A stretch of DNA of 60,000 nt from Chrysomallon squamiferum (Eukaryota; Mollusca; Gastropoda; Neomphalida; Peltospiridae). The notes beneath the pieces were generated by a model. That model saw only the letters and a list, made by a program, of their open reading frames with translations. It had not been told where the DNA came from and did no database searches. The translations under genes were made by a program, and so were the position numbers. Shown here piece after piece: positions 9,701-24,300 of this stretch. Location: contig CM022672.1 in NCBI GenBank assembly GCA_012295275.1, positions 29,032,472 through 29,092,471 on the forward strand, given 5' to 3'. Numbering within the stretch: position 1 is the first letter of the stretch; the number at the start of each line of letters is the position of its first letter.

Positions 9701-12700
9701 ATTAAAAAGAAAGTTATAACAGCTGATTTTTGAAGGGTGAATTAACATATAATTGATGAGTCACCCTAACTACTAGCATATATGAATAAAAAATAATAAA
9801 AAGATATATGATATCATCTGAAACATATAATTTGTTTATAGTTTTTCTTACATATTTATTTAATAAAATAAAATAAATTAAAATAAAATAAAAATGGGAA
9901 AGAATAAAACTTGATTTTACAGATATATTCATTCTTACAATTATTTTTGCTGTGAATATTGTAAAACACATATAGAATTTCATGCAAAGGTAAAATGTAA
10001 AACTACATTCTCATACTAAAGGTAAAATTTTACTCACATTGTATTTAGCAGCAACTTCTGGAGACAGCTTTCCAGGTCTTGGAGCACATGGATTGTTGTT
10101 AAATGACCCTTTAAAAAAAAAAAAAAAATCAATTTTTAATTACAAAGCATAAATATAAACAAATAAAAATTTATGTCTGTAAATAAATAAATAAAACTTA
10201 TTTCTGCTTACACTTAATATCAAAAAATACTTCTTTTTTTTCTTTTTTTTAAGTGAGTAATATATGCTGTAAAAATAAAGAGCAAGCAGCAAATTATTTT
10301 GCATCTACTCAATGTTACTTTTGGCTAAACTTCATTCACAGATTATAGTTTTTATTCAAATTTTGAATATTCCAATGGAAATACGGTGGAGTTATTTCTA
10401 AATCTGTCAGCCATTTAACATATAACTGTCAGAATAAAAAATAATGTTTTTGGTTTTTTTGTTTGATTTCAGCTGAATGATATTAATGATTCTTGGATGA
10501 TGATATTGCCCTTCATCAATAAGGATGATGGTTTCTCAAATGATCTACTGCTGATGACAAAAATTACAACCTGTTTTAAGTGGCAAACAGTTCTGGAATC
10601 ACTGTGTCAGTTTAACTGATGTGTGTGAGCAGGCTGACTCTGATTTTGATAAAAATTGTTTATTTTGGTCTGAAGCACTTGACTATCATATTTTACCTTC
10701 ATCAGACAAACTTTTTTTTAATAAACTCCTTTCAGAATGCGTATTGCCACCAGTCTTTATATTTTAACAAAATGGGCAAATGTTCATAATGTTACTGTTT
10801 CTACAAGGATGTATTCTACAAGGAATTCAAGTCTGCAGTTACGTTTACAATGTTAAGTTATTTTGAAAGTAAATATATCTGTAACTACATCCACATTATG
10901 TTTAAAACATATTCTTATTCTTTCTATATGGTTACCAGATAACTGAAGATCATGAAATCCATATGGTTTTAATCAAGGTAATACAAAAATTGTATTATGA
11001 TATAGGGAAGAAAAATATTATATATATATAAAAACAAAAATAAATAAATAAATATAAATGATTATGATATTCAATAAATATAAAGATTTATTACTCTTCA
11101 CAGTTATTATTTAACCTTTTTGCTAGTGACCTGTTATAGATAGAAAACAAAATATAACAAAATAAGTACATTTTATTTACAATTCCTGTTAATCTTTCTT
11201 TTCTGGCAATCTCTTGTAATAAACAACTGTCATAAAACAATTTCCATACTCTAATGAAGAGACACTTTGTAATGTATGAATGTTATTTGGAAATAGATAA
11301 GAATCTTTTCTGCAGCCCACTGTTGAATCAAGAGTGAAATAGTCTTTTGTATCAAGTCTGACTGTTTTCAGAGACAAAGCAATCATAATCAGTGAATGCA
11401 CTAAACAATTTGTACTACAAATATCCCCCCCCCCAAAAAATTATTAACAAAAATAAATAAATAAAAAATAAATATAGCAATTAACAATACAAAAAATATC
11501 AGAAAGAAAAAAATATTATATGGACTATTTCTAATGCATTAAAAGAAACAAGTACATAATTAGTACAAAAACTGAAAAAGGAAAAAAAAGAAAGAAGAAA
11601 AAACAAGCATTATTCAATTTTATAATAACTTGAGTAATCTGTCAAGAAATGCATGTAAAAAATACATTATGTATAATTAAAACAAACAAAAACACTCTCT
11701 TTAATACAATCATTATAATTCTCTTACCTGTAGTTAAACCAGTTGTAGGAATGTGCAGGTTTGCATTCTGAGGTGAAGATATCAGCATGCTACAATCATT
11801 GTCAGATGTAGATGCTTGGTCAATTGCACGTTTTGGAAAGTTCTGTGGAAAAACTGGACCACCATACCCAGTGACACCAGTATTAGTGTGCAGCACCAGA
11901 GGATATGGTGCATGTTGTGGCATGTCTTGATTACCTTGTAGATTTTCTTCATCAGTACCAGAATCCATCTTACATTCATCTTCTCCAGAAAAAGCTAAAA
12001 ATATAAACTGTTCTCGATCAAATTTCTTTTACATTTTTTCTCAGAGAAACATTTATGTAATACTGTTAGGATTAATAATACTTAATAATAACTGACTTAA
12101 TACTAATGGATAGTTTAACTGAATATGTCCACTGAATCAGAAATCAGTTCTTTTTATAAAAATATAGTTCTTGATATGCATATTATAGAAGATGACTAAC
12201 AATGTAATAGATTACATTAAATTAAGTAATATTCTATCAGTTTCTGGAAAATAACTTTGTAAATAAATAAACTCAAAAAAAAAAAAAAAAAAAAAAAAAA
12301 ATTATCTACAATTAAAAACAGACACAGTACTGGCTCATTGGTCTAAAAGTGAAAGTTCATAACCTATTAAAAAATAATAACTAACAATTCATTTAAAATT
12401 CTGAAAAGCCCAAATGATACATCATTGATAACCGATACAGTGACCAAAAATCTAAAAGAAAGTATTGTATATATAATAAAATTTAAAAAAAGCAAAATTA
12501 AATGAAACTGTCTAAATGTAAAATATTAATAATGTTAACATACATGATGAATCTTGTGGATCTACAGTGTTAGACGTATTCCAGCATTTCTGATCATGAT
12601 ACACTACTCTCTGTTCGTGGTCTTGCAAAGAACAAAATGAAGCAGCATCGTCTGATTCTTTCTTCACACGAGACAAATCCACACTGAATTCCTTGCCAAC

Positions 12701-13531
12701 TGCAGGTACCTGACTGACACTGTGTTCTTTTAAAAATCTTTTCCTTGATTCATTAGTCACTGTTTTGGAAAGCTGTCCAAGATTCTGATGAAGTCTTGCA
12801 CTGGAAACTCTCATCATCCTGTCGTCAAATGAAGAATTATTAGAAAAACTCTCTGAGACAGGTTTCCTTGTTTTCTCACTGTTAGCTGACTGATTTAAGT
12901 TTTCATTTTCATTTCTACAAAAACTGCCAGAATTCAAAGCTCTTTCAATATTACTGCTAATCCTTTGAGCAGCTTTTGGAGAAAATGATGGTCCTGAATG
13001 TGAAGTTATGTCTCTGGCCAAGAATTCACTGTTTTCCACAGAAGGACCAGATGGGTAATCATCATTCTGTCTACTGAGTTCACTAATTTGATTTCTTTTC
13101 CTATGGGAAATATTTTCACTATGTGTTGATGAAAATGTTAACTCACCATCATGTACAGCATTTAAATTCTCTCTGTCCAGTACAGATTGTACAACTGTGT
13201 CACTCTGCTCATTGAATGGAACATAATCAACAGACTTTTTATTACTGTGAAATTTTGATTCTGTTTCTGATATGTCTTGCTGTTTGGGAACTACTTTTTT
13301 GGAAGGAGAGGATGCATAATAACTGTTACTTACGAAAATGGTGGAGCCTTCTGTGCCACTTTTACACACCTGTTCTTGCACTATGTAATTGTACTTTTTA
13401 ATCTTGTCAACATTCAAATATAGATGGCCAATGATTTCAACACTCTGTCCAAATTCTACATAACCGTGACATAATGCCTGCAGAGATTCAACCACAGAAT
13501 TCACAAAATGAGCTGCCGTTTCATCATTCAT
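6736..13531 (-). CDS. Nuclear-factor-like protein ending in a piggyBac-type zinc ribbon (4 coding exons)
   Basis: Coding exons are 13531-12544, 11994-11728, 10108-10038 and 7464-6736, joined at phases 1, 1 and 0, giving about 684 aa. All junctions have GT/AG and the frame stays open, which is strong evidence for one gene. Residues 1-75 are a compact hydrophobic/charged region I do not recognise (HFVNSVVESLQALCHGY, then EIIGHLYLNVDKIKKY). Residues ~75-630 are Ser/Asn/Gln-rich and look disordered. Residues 639-684 carry C642-x2-C645, C658-x2-C661, C668, C672 and H677, with GKRRDTRFQC and CMEIYHK. This matches the zinc ribbon found at the C-terminus of piggyBac-like transposases (zf-Tnp_2 type). 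No DDE catalytic core is present, so this is a host gene using a transposase-derived module rather than a transposon. The TGA at 6738-6736 is followed by two AATAAA signals. A polypyrimidine/AG at 13554 suggests an upstream 5'UTR exon. A DNA-binding or chromatin role is inferred. Confidence 0.75.
7465..12543. other. Introns of the minus-strand gene
   Basis: Three introns separate the coding exons. Their contents are short A/T homopolymers, (AAAT)n, a short (GT)n at ~8995-9012, T-runs and an A26 run at 12276-12301. I see no clear transposon. One segment at 10471-10617 has a plus-strand open frame preceded by a TTTCAG acceptor, but nothing to join it to. Confidence 0.5.
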
Positions 13532-14879
13532 TTTGAATGTACGTATCTTTTCTCTGTTTAAAAGAAATAAAAGAGATAAAAATTATTTTAAAAACATTTA
13601 ATATACGAAAAATATCTACAACTGAAATATGATAATGTGATATTTATATGAATGCTGTAGAAGGTGAAATTAATACAAATAAACAATTTTGTCAAGGTTA
13701 AAATAATCAAAAACACATGGAAAGATCACCATGACAATACATATATTTATCAGAATATACTATAAAATATTTGTTAATAACCATGTTTAATAATAGATTA
13801 GTTTTAGCAAAGTAAACAGTTTGTCATTTACTTCTCAGCATACATAAATGATAAATTTTGTTGAGCATTTCTTTAATTATCTAACACATATTTAACAAAC
13901 TACTTATCCAAGATTATGGGTTATAAACAAGGCTGGGAACAGAAAAACAAATGGCATACTGGAAATAAGGGGGGGGAAAAGGGCATCCCACATTTTTAAT
14001 ATTTCTGTTATAACAACACCTGGGAAATGTTCTATAAATAAAAAACTCTGTATCTTCCATTTCAGACAGTTTTACATCTATAAGCAATAATAATATGTAG
14101 TATACTTTTTATCATGTGATTTGGTGTTGTAACAAAGTCAAAATTGTAATAAAAAATGAAAAAATCTTTCATAAATTCTAAAAACTCATAAACTATACTT
14201 AATACAATACTTTAAAAAACATGAACTAATGAAGATAGAATTTTTTTTAATTTTCATATAATTATAATATTTACATTTAAAAATATAACTGCAACATACT
14301 GAACTTAAAAAAAAAAGAAAAAGAATAAAGATAATAATAATATAAAGCAATGAAGAATTAATAATTTAAATTTATAAATTACAATAGCACAAATTTATTA
14401 GAATTTATTAAAAAAAAAAAAAAGAATAATAAATTAATATAATAAAAAAAAAACAATAATAATAAATTAATATAATTTAAAAAAAGAATCAAAGATAGAA
14501 AAGAAAATAATATAAATTATCCCTCTTAATATTTGATCAAACTCTAATTTAGAGCCTTTAATACCTACTGATAATAATTATCCAAATATTTGGAAACTTC
14601 TTTTAATTAATACACACTGAAATATGATAAGCATCTCTGGGAAGGGAATTATTACAATGATTTATAAAATAAATGTCACCAAGACATTAATAACAAAATA
14701 TGCTGAGAAAAATTAAATTGATTTGTAACAATCCACTGGCGATAATAAAATGGAATAATTGTATTAAATTTTGTATATAAATCATTTTGTATTTTGTCAT
14801 ATCAATCATGCATGTTATTTGGCTATCTGATGACAAAGGTCTCTAGGTACATTTGAAGTTCAAAGATTTGATAACAGGT

Positions 14880-14945
14880 AAACTCTCTGGCAGAGCCTCC
14901 AGCTAACCATGTGACTAATGGATTCAAATCTAACTCATGGCAGTG
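14880..14945 (+). repeat. Possible tRNA-derived SINE fragment
   Basis: A-box-like TGGCAGAGCCT at 14888-14898 is followed 32 bp later by B-box-like GGATTCAAATCT at 14920-14931. This is the spacing of an internal polymerase III promoter. The segment does not fold into an obvious tRNA, so a degraded SINE head is more likely than a tRNA gene. Confidence 0.3.
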
Positions 14946-17761
14946 CAGATTTGTTTCTTGAGGTATGTTCTGACTGCCTGAAAAACATGAAGTCTAGAGC
15001 TATTGTCCATGTACACAGTTTGTGTGAGTGGATGGTTTTTGAAAAAAAAGGCATACAGAGGTTCCAGGATACTGGTTAACTGTATGCTGGCCAAAGAAAA
15101 CTGATGGTAGTTGGGCAATAGGGGCAAGTAATGACTCTTGTGGTGATTTTATAAGTATAACAATGAATTCATGTCATTTTAAAGTTTGTAATAAAGACAT
15201 AATAAATATACAAAAAAAAAAAATATATAAAAAAAATGTATAAATTGTTGCATGTTGCATTATTTCTATGGAATACCATTCTTATGATAACTGTCACTGA
15301 TATAACACCTGTAATTCATTATCTCCAGATTAAAAAGACTAATAACACTATTAAAACACAGAAGAAATATCAGTACAATACCATTACAATAGTATTAAAA
15401 TGGGGAGGGGGACATATGAACAGAAACAACAGGACAAATAATATAAAATGGAAGTAATAAACCATATAAATACAGATGGAAGTTTGAATCCAACAATCGA
15501 ATTTCGTTTTCACAGATTCCACAGACACCAATAAACACTGAGAACTAGGTGAAAATGATAAAGGGAAAACTGGCTGATATTTTCAGGCTTCAGAAGCAAC
15601 AGCAGATTTATACAAATAAATAATAACTTTTTATATCTGCTATTTCTAACAAAGGGTAGATTAAAACTGCAGTTACATAAACTGATAAAGGTATTTGGAG
15701 AGGTTATTTTTTCCCTTATTTTCTATCAAATTTGTTCTTATATAAAGACATGTGAAATGATACAAGAACATCTTAGTGTATAAACTATTCCCAAAAATAC
15801 AAACACACACTGACAAGTGACATGACACACAGAGCAATAATTCGATTTAAGGATACAAATTAATAATTAATTAAAACATATTTTGGATAATAAATGTGCA
15901 TTAACAAAACAAAACAAAAAATCGGTACAGCCACATCAAAACGTAATATAACAAACCTCTGTTAGCATCTGTCTATCGATAAGACTGTCAAAATTAATAG
16001 TAATACTGCTCAGTGTCCATACTTAACTGAGTTAATACTAACAGCCTGAAATTGGTAGTAATTGAATTTATCAGAAAGATACAGTTATGTACAGCTATCT
16101 CTTTTCTAGCAATAAATGCGGAATTCTTCGGTTTATTTTTTATTCTTATTGCTGTTATTATTAGTATTAGTATTTACTAAAGACAAAGTGTTATTACAAA
16201 AAATTCCGAGTCTCTTTTGTTCATTAATCAGGGGAAGTCACTCTAGAACGGTCTTCTGCATGTACTATCATCATAAAAACAAATTTACATTCCATCAGCT
16301 TTCACAAGTAAACAAAAACTATTATAAAGGATATAAGATACTCCGACAATCCAGTTTTTAAAATAGACACATATTGAGAGAAAAATATAATTCACTGATA
16401 TGACATTGGAAATTAAAAAAATTTAAAAAAAAAATAAATATAAAACACTTCGATAGTAATTTACCAGAAAATAATAAATATATAATTTGGTAATATTCAA
16501 TACGTAGTTTAAATTCAAATAAGAACTATTTCTGACAATTTTGCTGTGATGTGTTCTTTTGAAACTAAAGAAAATAAAAACAACAACCACAATTTTTATC
16601 CTTTTAACATTTGCGCGTTTATTTTAAATCAAGTAAGGCAAATAGACAGAAACTGAGAGAGATTTTTCTTCTAGAAATTCGGGTAAGTTCTGTTTATTTT
16701 TCAAATTTCGACTACAAATCAGAGTACATGACGGTAAAAGTAATATTTTCATAAAATTCAGCTACTATCCACTGTTTATGAATAAAGATACAAGATATTT
16801 TTCCAAACCTACTTCCTACTTATCTCCCTTGAATTATAATAAACATAAGAACGTCAGGCCTAGCTGTGATATAAAAAGAGAAAACTAGCTCATCTTACAA
16901 TCTTCTTCTTCTTCTTCTTCTTCTTATTATTATTATCATCATCATCATCATCATATTTTGTGTATAACGTATTTTAGTAATAAAAAGATAAAAGGCAAAA
17001 ATAATAATCATAAAAAAAGAAGAAACAGAAGAAGACTGCATGTTAAATTATAACCCATGAAAAATAGTTATATATATAGTAAATTACACAGAACTGCAGT
17101 AACCTTTAAAAATACATTTTAAAACATCTTTATAAAGCCCCTCCCCCATCATTATAGCACCATCCCAGTTAACTGCCCCCAAAATACTTGACCCCCGGTC
17201 GTTTATATTGAAATATACATAAATTTAACTCGTTTTACCGTCATCCACTGAAGTTCAAATGACATATTCCATGTCAAAAACGTTAAAATTTCCCTACAAA
17301 CCGCTATCAGTCGATCTCGTCTACGATCATCAAGTTTAATGTTAATTACCAGGTAAACAAGTTTAATGTTTTGTCTTATTTCATGAATAAGTTGCTGTGG
17401 TTCTAAAGTCTATACTTTCGATATTTACCACATTGTTGCATTTAGCATCAAGTGTCAAATATCCATTAACCAAAACTGGAACACATTTAGCAAGACAAAA
17501 AAAAAAAAAAAAAAAAAAAAAGAAGAAGAAGTAATTAAATAAATAAATAAATAAATAAATCTCATTTTAAACATATTTATTTGCTATTTTATAAAAGATA
17601 TACTATATCTATCTATATCTGTACACACACAAATCACAATTATATACAATTTAAGTAGGATAAATAACAATTTAATATAAAATATAAGTATGTATAGTAA
17701 ATTTTCTGTCGAAATCTAAATCTGAGTTTGATGCATTATCAGTAGATGTATGCAACAAATT

Positions 17762-17941
17762 CATAGGCAAACTGCAGCCCGCACGGCTTTCTGAGTGGCC
17801 CGCCTAATTTCACAAGGAAAATAACTTTAATTCAAATTTTATAAAATGAGTCTATTTTGTATCTATTAATATAGTAAAACACCTTTAAGGATGAGTCATG
17901 TCTCATGTGGCCCGCTTCTCGAAAACGGTTGCCCATGCCTG
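17762..17941. mobile_element. hAT-like MITE, degraded
   Basis: The left end CATAGGCAAACTGCAGCCCG and the right end CGGTTGCCCATGCCTG are inverted relatives of the CAGGCATGGGCAAACT type terminus common in hAT elements. GTGGCCCGC boxes lie inside each end. It is about 180 bp with no coding capacity. An 8-bp target duplication is not recognisable, so the ends are decayed. Confidence 0.45.
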
Positions 17942-19808
17942 CTCTAGTGTGTGTTATATACTACTGATATATCGTCTGCTCTGTCAATGCAGGATTCAAT
18001 CGATTATTCGTGCTCTTGCGCCATCGATGGATATGTTTAACGCAAACGGTAAATCGGTTCCACAGAAAAGAACAACACAAAAAAAATGAAATCATTTAAA
18101 TGTAATTAAAATCAAAATTTACCTTTACTGACAATCAGAATTTTAATAATAAGTATTTTTCAGTGAGCATCAGTACATTTTTTTGTGTTTTTTGTTTTTT
18201 TGTTTTTTTGTTATAGTTTTAATGAAAGCTTCGTCAACAATGTTTTCAGCTTTCTGAACTGCTAAAATAAAAAATCTTTTTTTCTGAAAGTTAGTGAACT
18301 CCGCTTGGAACTGAATATTTCCAACAAATTATCAGTAGGATTGAGGTTTGTTAATTTAGTAGATTAGAAGGAATATTACTCTGTTGGTATACTAACAGAC
18401 TGGGAAGAGAAACATGTTGACAAAAAAGTAATTGTCTTCGTCATAAAAGTAATAGCCAAACTGATCAGTCTTACCGATTGCCTTCAATTGAAAGTTTATT
18501 TTATTTCAGTTTTTTTAACTTATTTATTTATTTATTTGACATAATTTATCTGATGGGGTATTCTGAGAATGGTGGTCAGTGGAAACTATTCATAAGGAAC
18601 TGAAAAACTCTTCCGTTCTTTGAAGGTTCTCTTTTCCTTTAGTGGATTTATTATGAAAACATAAATACTATAGATCTTGCACTGTCTAATTACACCCTAA
18701 AAAATAAATTAAAACAACAACAACAACAATAAAAGCTTAATTTCCCTATTTTTTCTCCACTTTTTTCTTAAGTACCAACGATAACGCCATTTGAAGAATT
18801 TTGTAAGTAAAAATAACTAACAATTCAATACTAACTAAAAAAAAATCCTATATATATATTAAATAAGCTTCTGATAAATTTCCAAAGCAAACAAAACTTA
18901 ATAAAAATGGAAAAAAATAACAATATAAATATAACTGATCGGTTTGGATTTTTCAAATGAAATAAAGGAACAAAGCAAATGACTACAGTAAATAAATTTA
19001 AAAAAGAATAAAATAAATAAAAATCCCCAAATCTTACAATGATTTTTTTTTTCTTCTTCTTCTTCTTTATTGATTTATTTATTTATTTATTTTTATTATT
19101 ATTATTATTATTAATTTTTTTTTTTTTTTTTGTAAGAGAATGTAAATCAGTTGTTTTCGGGCGTTAATTTTATATATATATTTGTTTATATTTTAAAAAA
19201 TTGTTTACAGTAGTAAATAATGTACTTTGTTTTAGAGTTATCATCAATGATAAATCATCCGATAAATCTTTGACATAAAAGTTTTAAATGTTAGCAGGAT
19301 TGTTCGCTAGTTTAATTTAAATGGACATCAGAGGTGACAGAAATTAACGAAATTACATACAGAACTGTAATGAGGAGATAACTCTGAAAGAATTGTTATA
19401 GAGAGGGTGGAATATCTCTGGTTTGGAATATTATTATTTACATTATTATATTATTATTATACATAGTAACATTCATTCTTTTGCGTAAGTTTTTACAACT
19501 TTTTTCTTTTTTTTTTTTTTTAATTCTGTTAAAGAAAAGAGTTTTCTCAGTCACTTTATTTTTATTTATTATTACGGTATTACTATTATTACTTGTATTA
19601 CTATTAGTATTACTATTAGTATTAGTTCAGTTAAACTTAAAGAAATTAAGTTGAGAAACTTGTTCAGAATTTCACCGTAAAGATTCGGTTGGATCCCAGA
19701 AAAATTGTTTCAGCAGCCTATTGAGTGATCTTTTCGTTTACACTATTACAGCACTCCGAATAGTTTCAACGAACAAACATGCATCGTAATCATTAAAAAA
19801 ATCAAAAA

Positions 19809-19809
<1 letters not shown>

Positions 19810-19849
<40 letters not shown>
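19810..19849. repeat. (ATA)n triplet repeat
   Basis: Uninterrupted triplet run in intergenic DNA. Confidence 0.95.
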
Positions 19850-19852
<3 letters not shown>

Positions 19853-21314
19853 TTGAAATTAAAAGTATAGAAGTAACTACAATTGGTGCAGAAGAGCAGT
19901 CAAACAGAAATCTATAACTCTATTTTATTTTAGTCTTGTCCAACGGGGCATTTGATGATAAGTCTGTTTGGGTCACTAGTAATACTAATAGTGTGAAAAT
20001 AAAAAATAAAATTTACATTTGAAAAGTAAATGTCGTAAGTGTCTTGAATATGCACAATTTAGACATGTACACTACTCAAGAGAAACACTTAAACATTTTG
20101 TATGAAAAAAGAATAGTAAGAAAAAAAACATACTTTGTTCTTCAGTATTTTTTTTTAAACTCAACAATGAGGAAAATCTTTACCAGAGACAAAGAAACCT
20201 TCATGCCTTAGTTGTTTGTGAATTACGATCAGACTTCTTTATAATTCCTTCATTTATCTCTATAAAACTGTTTGACCAAAGATCATCGGTATGCATGTCT
20301 GTACCTTACTGTACAGTTATACACTATGCAACACCGTTTTGGTTGAAAGACTCTAGCTCATAGTAAAATTATCCTGTATATGGCCATCAGCTAATCTGGT
20401 CAACCATTATAAAGTCTGTATAAATTATCAAGCAGTCCAAGTTTCATTTTGTATTTTAGAACTGTTACATAATTCAAAATAGTTATAAACTGTACAATCT
20501 GTTAAGGAGTATATACATGCTTCAGTGTTTGGTAGACCCAGTCAGTGGCCAGAGAAAAATCAGAGACATCACCAATAGATGGAACCAACAACGAAATGTT
20601 TGAATATTTTCATGGAAATACAGACTTCAGGCAACTTAATTAGTCAACACTTTGAATATGTTCATTTTTTTTAATTTTGTGTTTCAAATATTTCTTTTTA
20701 TCTATAACAGTGTTAATAATTTTTACCTCTAATGACTGGGAAGAAAATATCAGAGGGTGGAAATGGCTGTAGTCACTGCATTTTCACACTATTGACAAAA
20801 ATAAAATTAGTGAGCATGTTGTTTTCTCAGTAATCTTGTTACGTAGTTTCGACACTTGGATGCTCTGTAAGGAATCACCACTGAATTTTAGGTTTTCTCT
20901 TGAATCACTTTAAATATGTATACAATACAAAGTACACATATTTTAAAATTATTTCTTAGAATACAGATCCTTTGCCTTTCAGTTCACTGTTTTTGTTTGC
21001 ACTGGTTACTATGGTAACTATTTGCAAACTGTCTGCTTTACTATTTTCAGGAAAACTCATGCAGTCATCAAGCTATAAGCAGAAGCAGAAAGATATATTT
21101 TTAACCTGTATTCTTCTGTCTGTTAACCCTTATTAGTAACTAAGAGAAAAAATTAAATATATTTAGAGAATTTATTTTTTATCACCAAAGGTACAAATAT
21201 AAAGCATAGTAACAACAGTTATTTAGCAGATTCTAATTTTTTTCTTCATCATCAGTATTTATTACTATATTTTTTTTATTGTTCTCCTTTATTTTTTATA
21301 GATACTGATTTGAG

Positions 21315-24300
21315 ATGAGTGAACAAGAACAAAATCGGGGACATTTTGTAGAAGAAAATGTTATACCAACTGATTCAGTCACAGAAACAAGTCATGATGT
21401 AACAGTGAAAACTGACAAAAATATCGGTTAGTGTATAATTATTAATTTTTGCAGGAATCAAATTTTACTTTTGGGGGGACAAAGCAGATTGGAGGGCCAC
21501 ATTTCCTCAAAAGTAGAGGCACCAAAGCAACTTAATGTTTATCTGATTTTATCAATTTGAAGTTATCAGAATTTCCTGTATAGTTTCTGTAAAACCAACA
21601 TATACATGAACAATAATACTCTAAATAGCTGCATTCTCACATGAACAGATTCTGAGTACAAAGAAATTGGTAAAAATTGAATCAGAAAATATTTTATCTG
21701 TTAATTACTTTAACAATTTCTAGTATCAGTATGTTGCAGCTACACTTTGTCTGAAGATAATTTTATACATTTTCTTAACAATGAGAATGCCAAAAGTGTA
21801 TATTCAGTGATGTTAACATAGAACAGAAAATGAGTGTTACCTTGGGTGCTGAAAAGCAGTTTTGGATTCAGGTGCTTAACCTGTACTACTATCTCTATTG
21901 TTAATATTTCTGTTATTAAACATTTTGTTTAGAAGTCAGAGCTGTTGGCGATGTAGAAGTTGAAGTAGCTAGACAAGGAGTGGAAGTTTTTTCTGACCAA
22001 ACAGAGCTTTCTGCTGGTGGTGATTTCCACATGGGTAACATTTTCTTCTTTTAACTTTATTGTAAATTTACAGTATATACTTACAGCTGTTCAGTAGCTT
22101 GACGTATTCAATGGTATTGTAAACACTGACTATTTTTTTTTCTTTTTCAACTTATTACTTATTTTTTCTTTTTCTTTTTCTTATTATTTATTGTAAATGC
22201 AGACTTTTTTGTTTTGTTTTTCTTATTATTACTTATTAATGATAAACTTAAACTAGACAATGCTTATGCTAGACAATGACTCTAACCTACTAATTAATAT
22301 AATATAATCAACAATAAAGCAAATGACATTATAACCAAATCTGCAATATACATGTTGTAATATGTAAATTATAAACATTATTTTTGATTTAAAATAGGAC
22401 TTAGCGTGTATAAATGAGCATTGTTATCTTTTTCAGTCACTACATTACCTGTCAGTTGTGAAATTGTTGATAAACTTTGTAGTGGATTTGTGAAGAAATT
22501 CCTTCCACAGTTGGAGAAAGCAGACACTTCAGTGAAAGAAGTTCTGTACGTACTTGATGTTAAAACTGAATCTACTTATATATTATAACTACTTCACTTC
22601 TTTTTTAGCCATTATTACCATTACACATAGTCATTATTACAGATAATGTTACTACAGATTTAGAATCCTTTATCCAATATGCTTAGGACCAAGAGGGTTT
22701 TGAATATAAGGAGAAAATAAGAATTCCATTTGAATTTTATAAAAAGCTTGTACAAATAGTCTGCAGAATTGTTTTACATAATGTTTAATAATTTTATTGC
22801 ATAAAATAAAGTTTATGTATGCAAAACAATTCTAAAGACTGCTCAGGAAATGTTTTGGATTTTGAGTTTTTTGGATTATGGAATTTTGAGTAATGGATCT
22901 TACACCTGGATTACAACTAATTTTGTTACCATTATCATTTTTATTAAGATTACTGCTGTGATTATTGTAAATATTGCTCTTATTACTGATAAAACTGATA
23001 TTGTTAAAATTATTACTGTTGTTATTACAATTACTACTGATAATGCTCTACTATTATTAATAATGCTGCCATATTACTAATGATACTCATATTATTTCTT
23101 GATATTCCTATTATTATTACTGAAGCTACTATTACTACTGCTTTCTTTGCTGTTAGTATTAACACTTCTCCTGTTAATGTTAATCGTGACTTAATTATGA
23201 GGTATTCTGCCTAAAAGCATCTAGCTTTCTTCCTGTAAGTTAGTAACAAACAACACAAAGGAACATGTTGATAAAAACTGAGGATAGAATACAAGTCCTT
23301 TCTTTGAGAAGTGAAAACATCACTAAAGTTCCTTCATAGTTGATTAATTTGCCACTCATTGACATTTTTTGTTTCACTAATGATTAACAAATTAATAAAT
23401 TGATGTTTTAAAAAAAGTAAAAATAAAATGAGCTTTATTGTGGTAATTAATATAAAAATTTAAACTTTATAACTCGAAAAAAAAATTCTATCAGTTATAC
23501 AATCTTGTAATAGTATCATTTCTACTACTTGTCATAATGATGATGTGAATGATAATAATAATGACAGTGATGATAATAACACTAATAACAATAATAATTA
23601 TTATACCATTATTATACTGTTGCTTAAAAAGAACTAATACAGTTAATACTTCTGCATCATCTGTTGCTGCTAATGTTCTATCAGCATAACAGTTTCTTAA
23701 GTAACTGGAATAAGTCTTTTTATTACTTTCTTATTTTAATTGAAGTGTAAATTTACTTTTGTTTTGCAGCTTCTAATATTTTTAAAAATTTTATTTTTAG
23801 GTCTAGTCAGCAAGTTCTGATAGAGAGTGTAGAGCAAGAGAAAGCCAGGTTTGCAGAATGCTCTTCTTTGGAGGAAGTTAAAAACATGGTGAGCTGTGTA
23901 GAAATGGAATTTTCTGAGTGACAAAGAAAGAAATAAGAGTTAAATAAATTTCTCAAATGTTATGAATGTATGGAATAGTTTAACTACTTACATAAACGGT
24001 TTGCACATCAGTGTTTATGGTTTCCTATAAAACATTACATTTGTCCCTTTGTAACATTATCACTTGTAGTCATACTAAACATCCACTGTGAAATATTATT
24101 AAGCTCTTGTATGTGGAACAAGTAGCAAAACTGCCTTATATCAGAGATAAATATGTAACTAATTTATTTTATCATGTTTTATAAAATTCAGATCTTATTT
24201 TATACATTGCAGATGATAAAGGCTAAACTGTATTACAACAAACTTGTTGCACTGAAAAAAAAGAAATGTTGTTTCTCCATGATAAATCAGTGAAACTAAA

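Larger units (their letters stand above)
13554..21301. other. Gap between divergent genes (5' regions of both)
   Basis: The minus-strand gene and the BLOC1S6 gene are transcribed away from each other. Both first coding exons are preceded by splice acceptors (13554 minus, 21300 plus), so their 5'UTR exons and promoters should lie in this gap. The least repetitive, most GC-balanced part is ~17200-17440, but I cannot fix a start site. The gap also holds a tRNA-like SINE fragment (14888), a hAT-like MITE (17762), A26 at ~17496-17521 and (ATA)n at 19810-19849. Confidence 0.5.

Noticed and set aside
14930-15127. Minus-strand frame with LPNYHQFS...ILEPLYAFFFKN, slightly like a Ty3/Gypsy polymerase segment
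   Set aside because: Similarity covers only ~30 residues with no neighbouring RT or RNase H motif; too weak to call.
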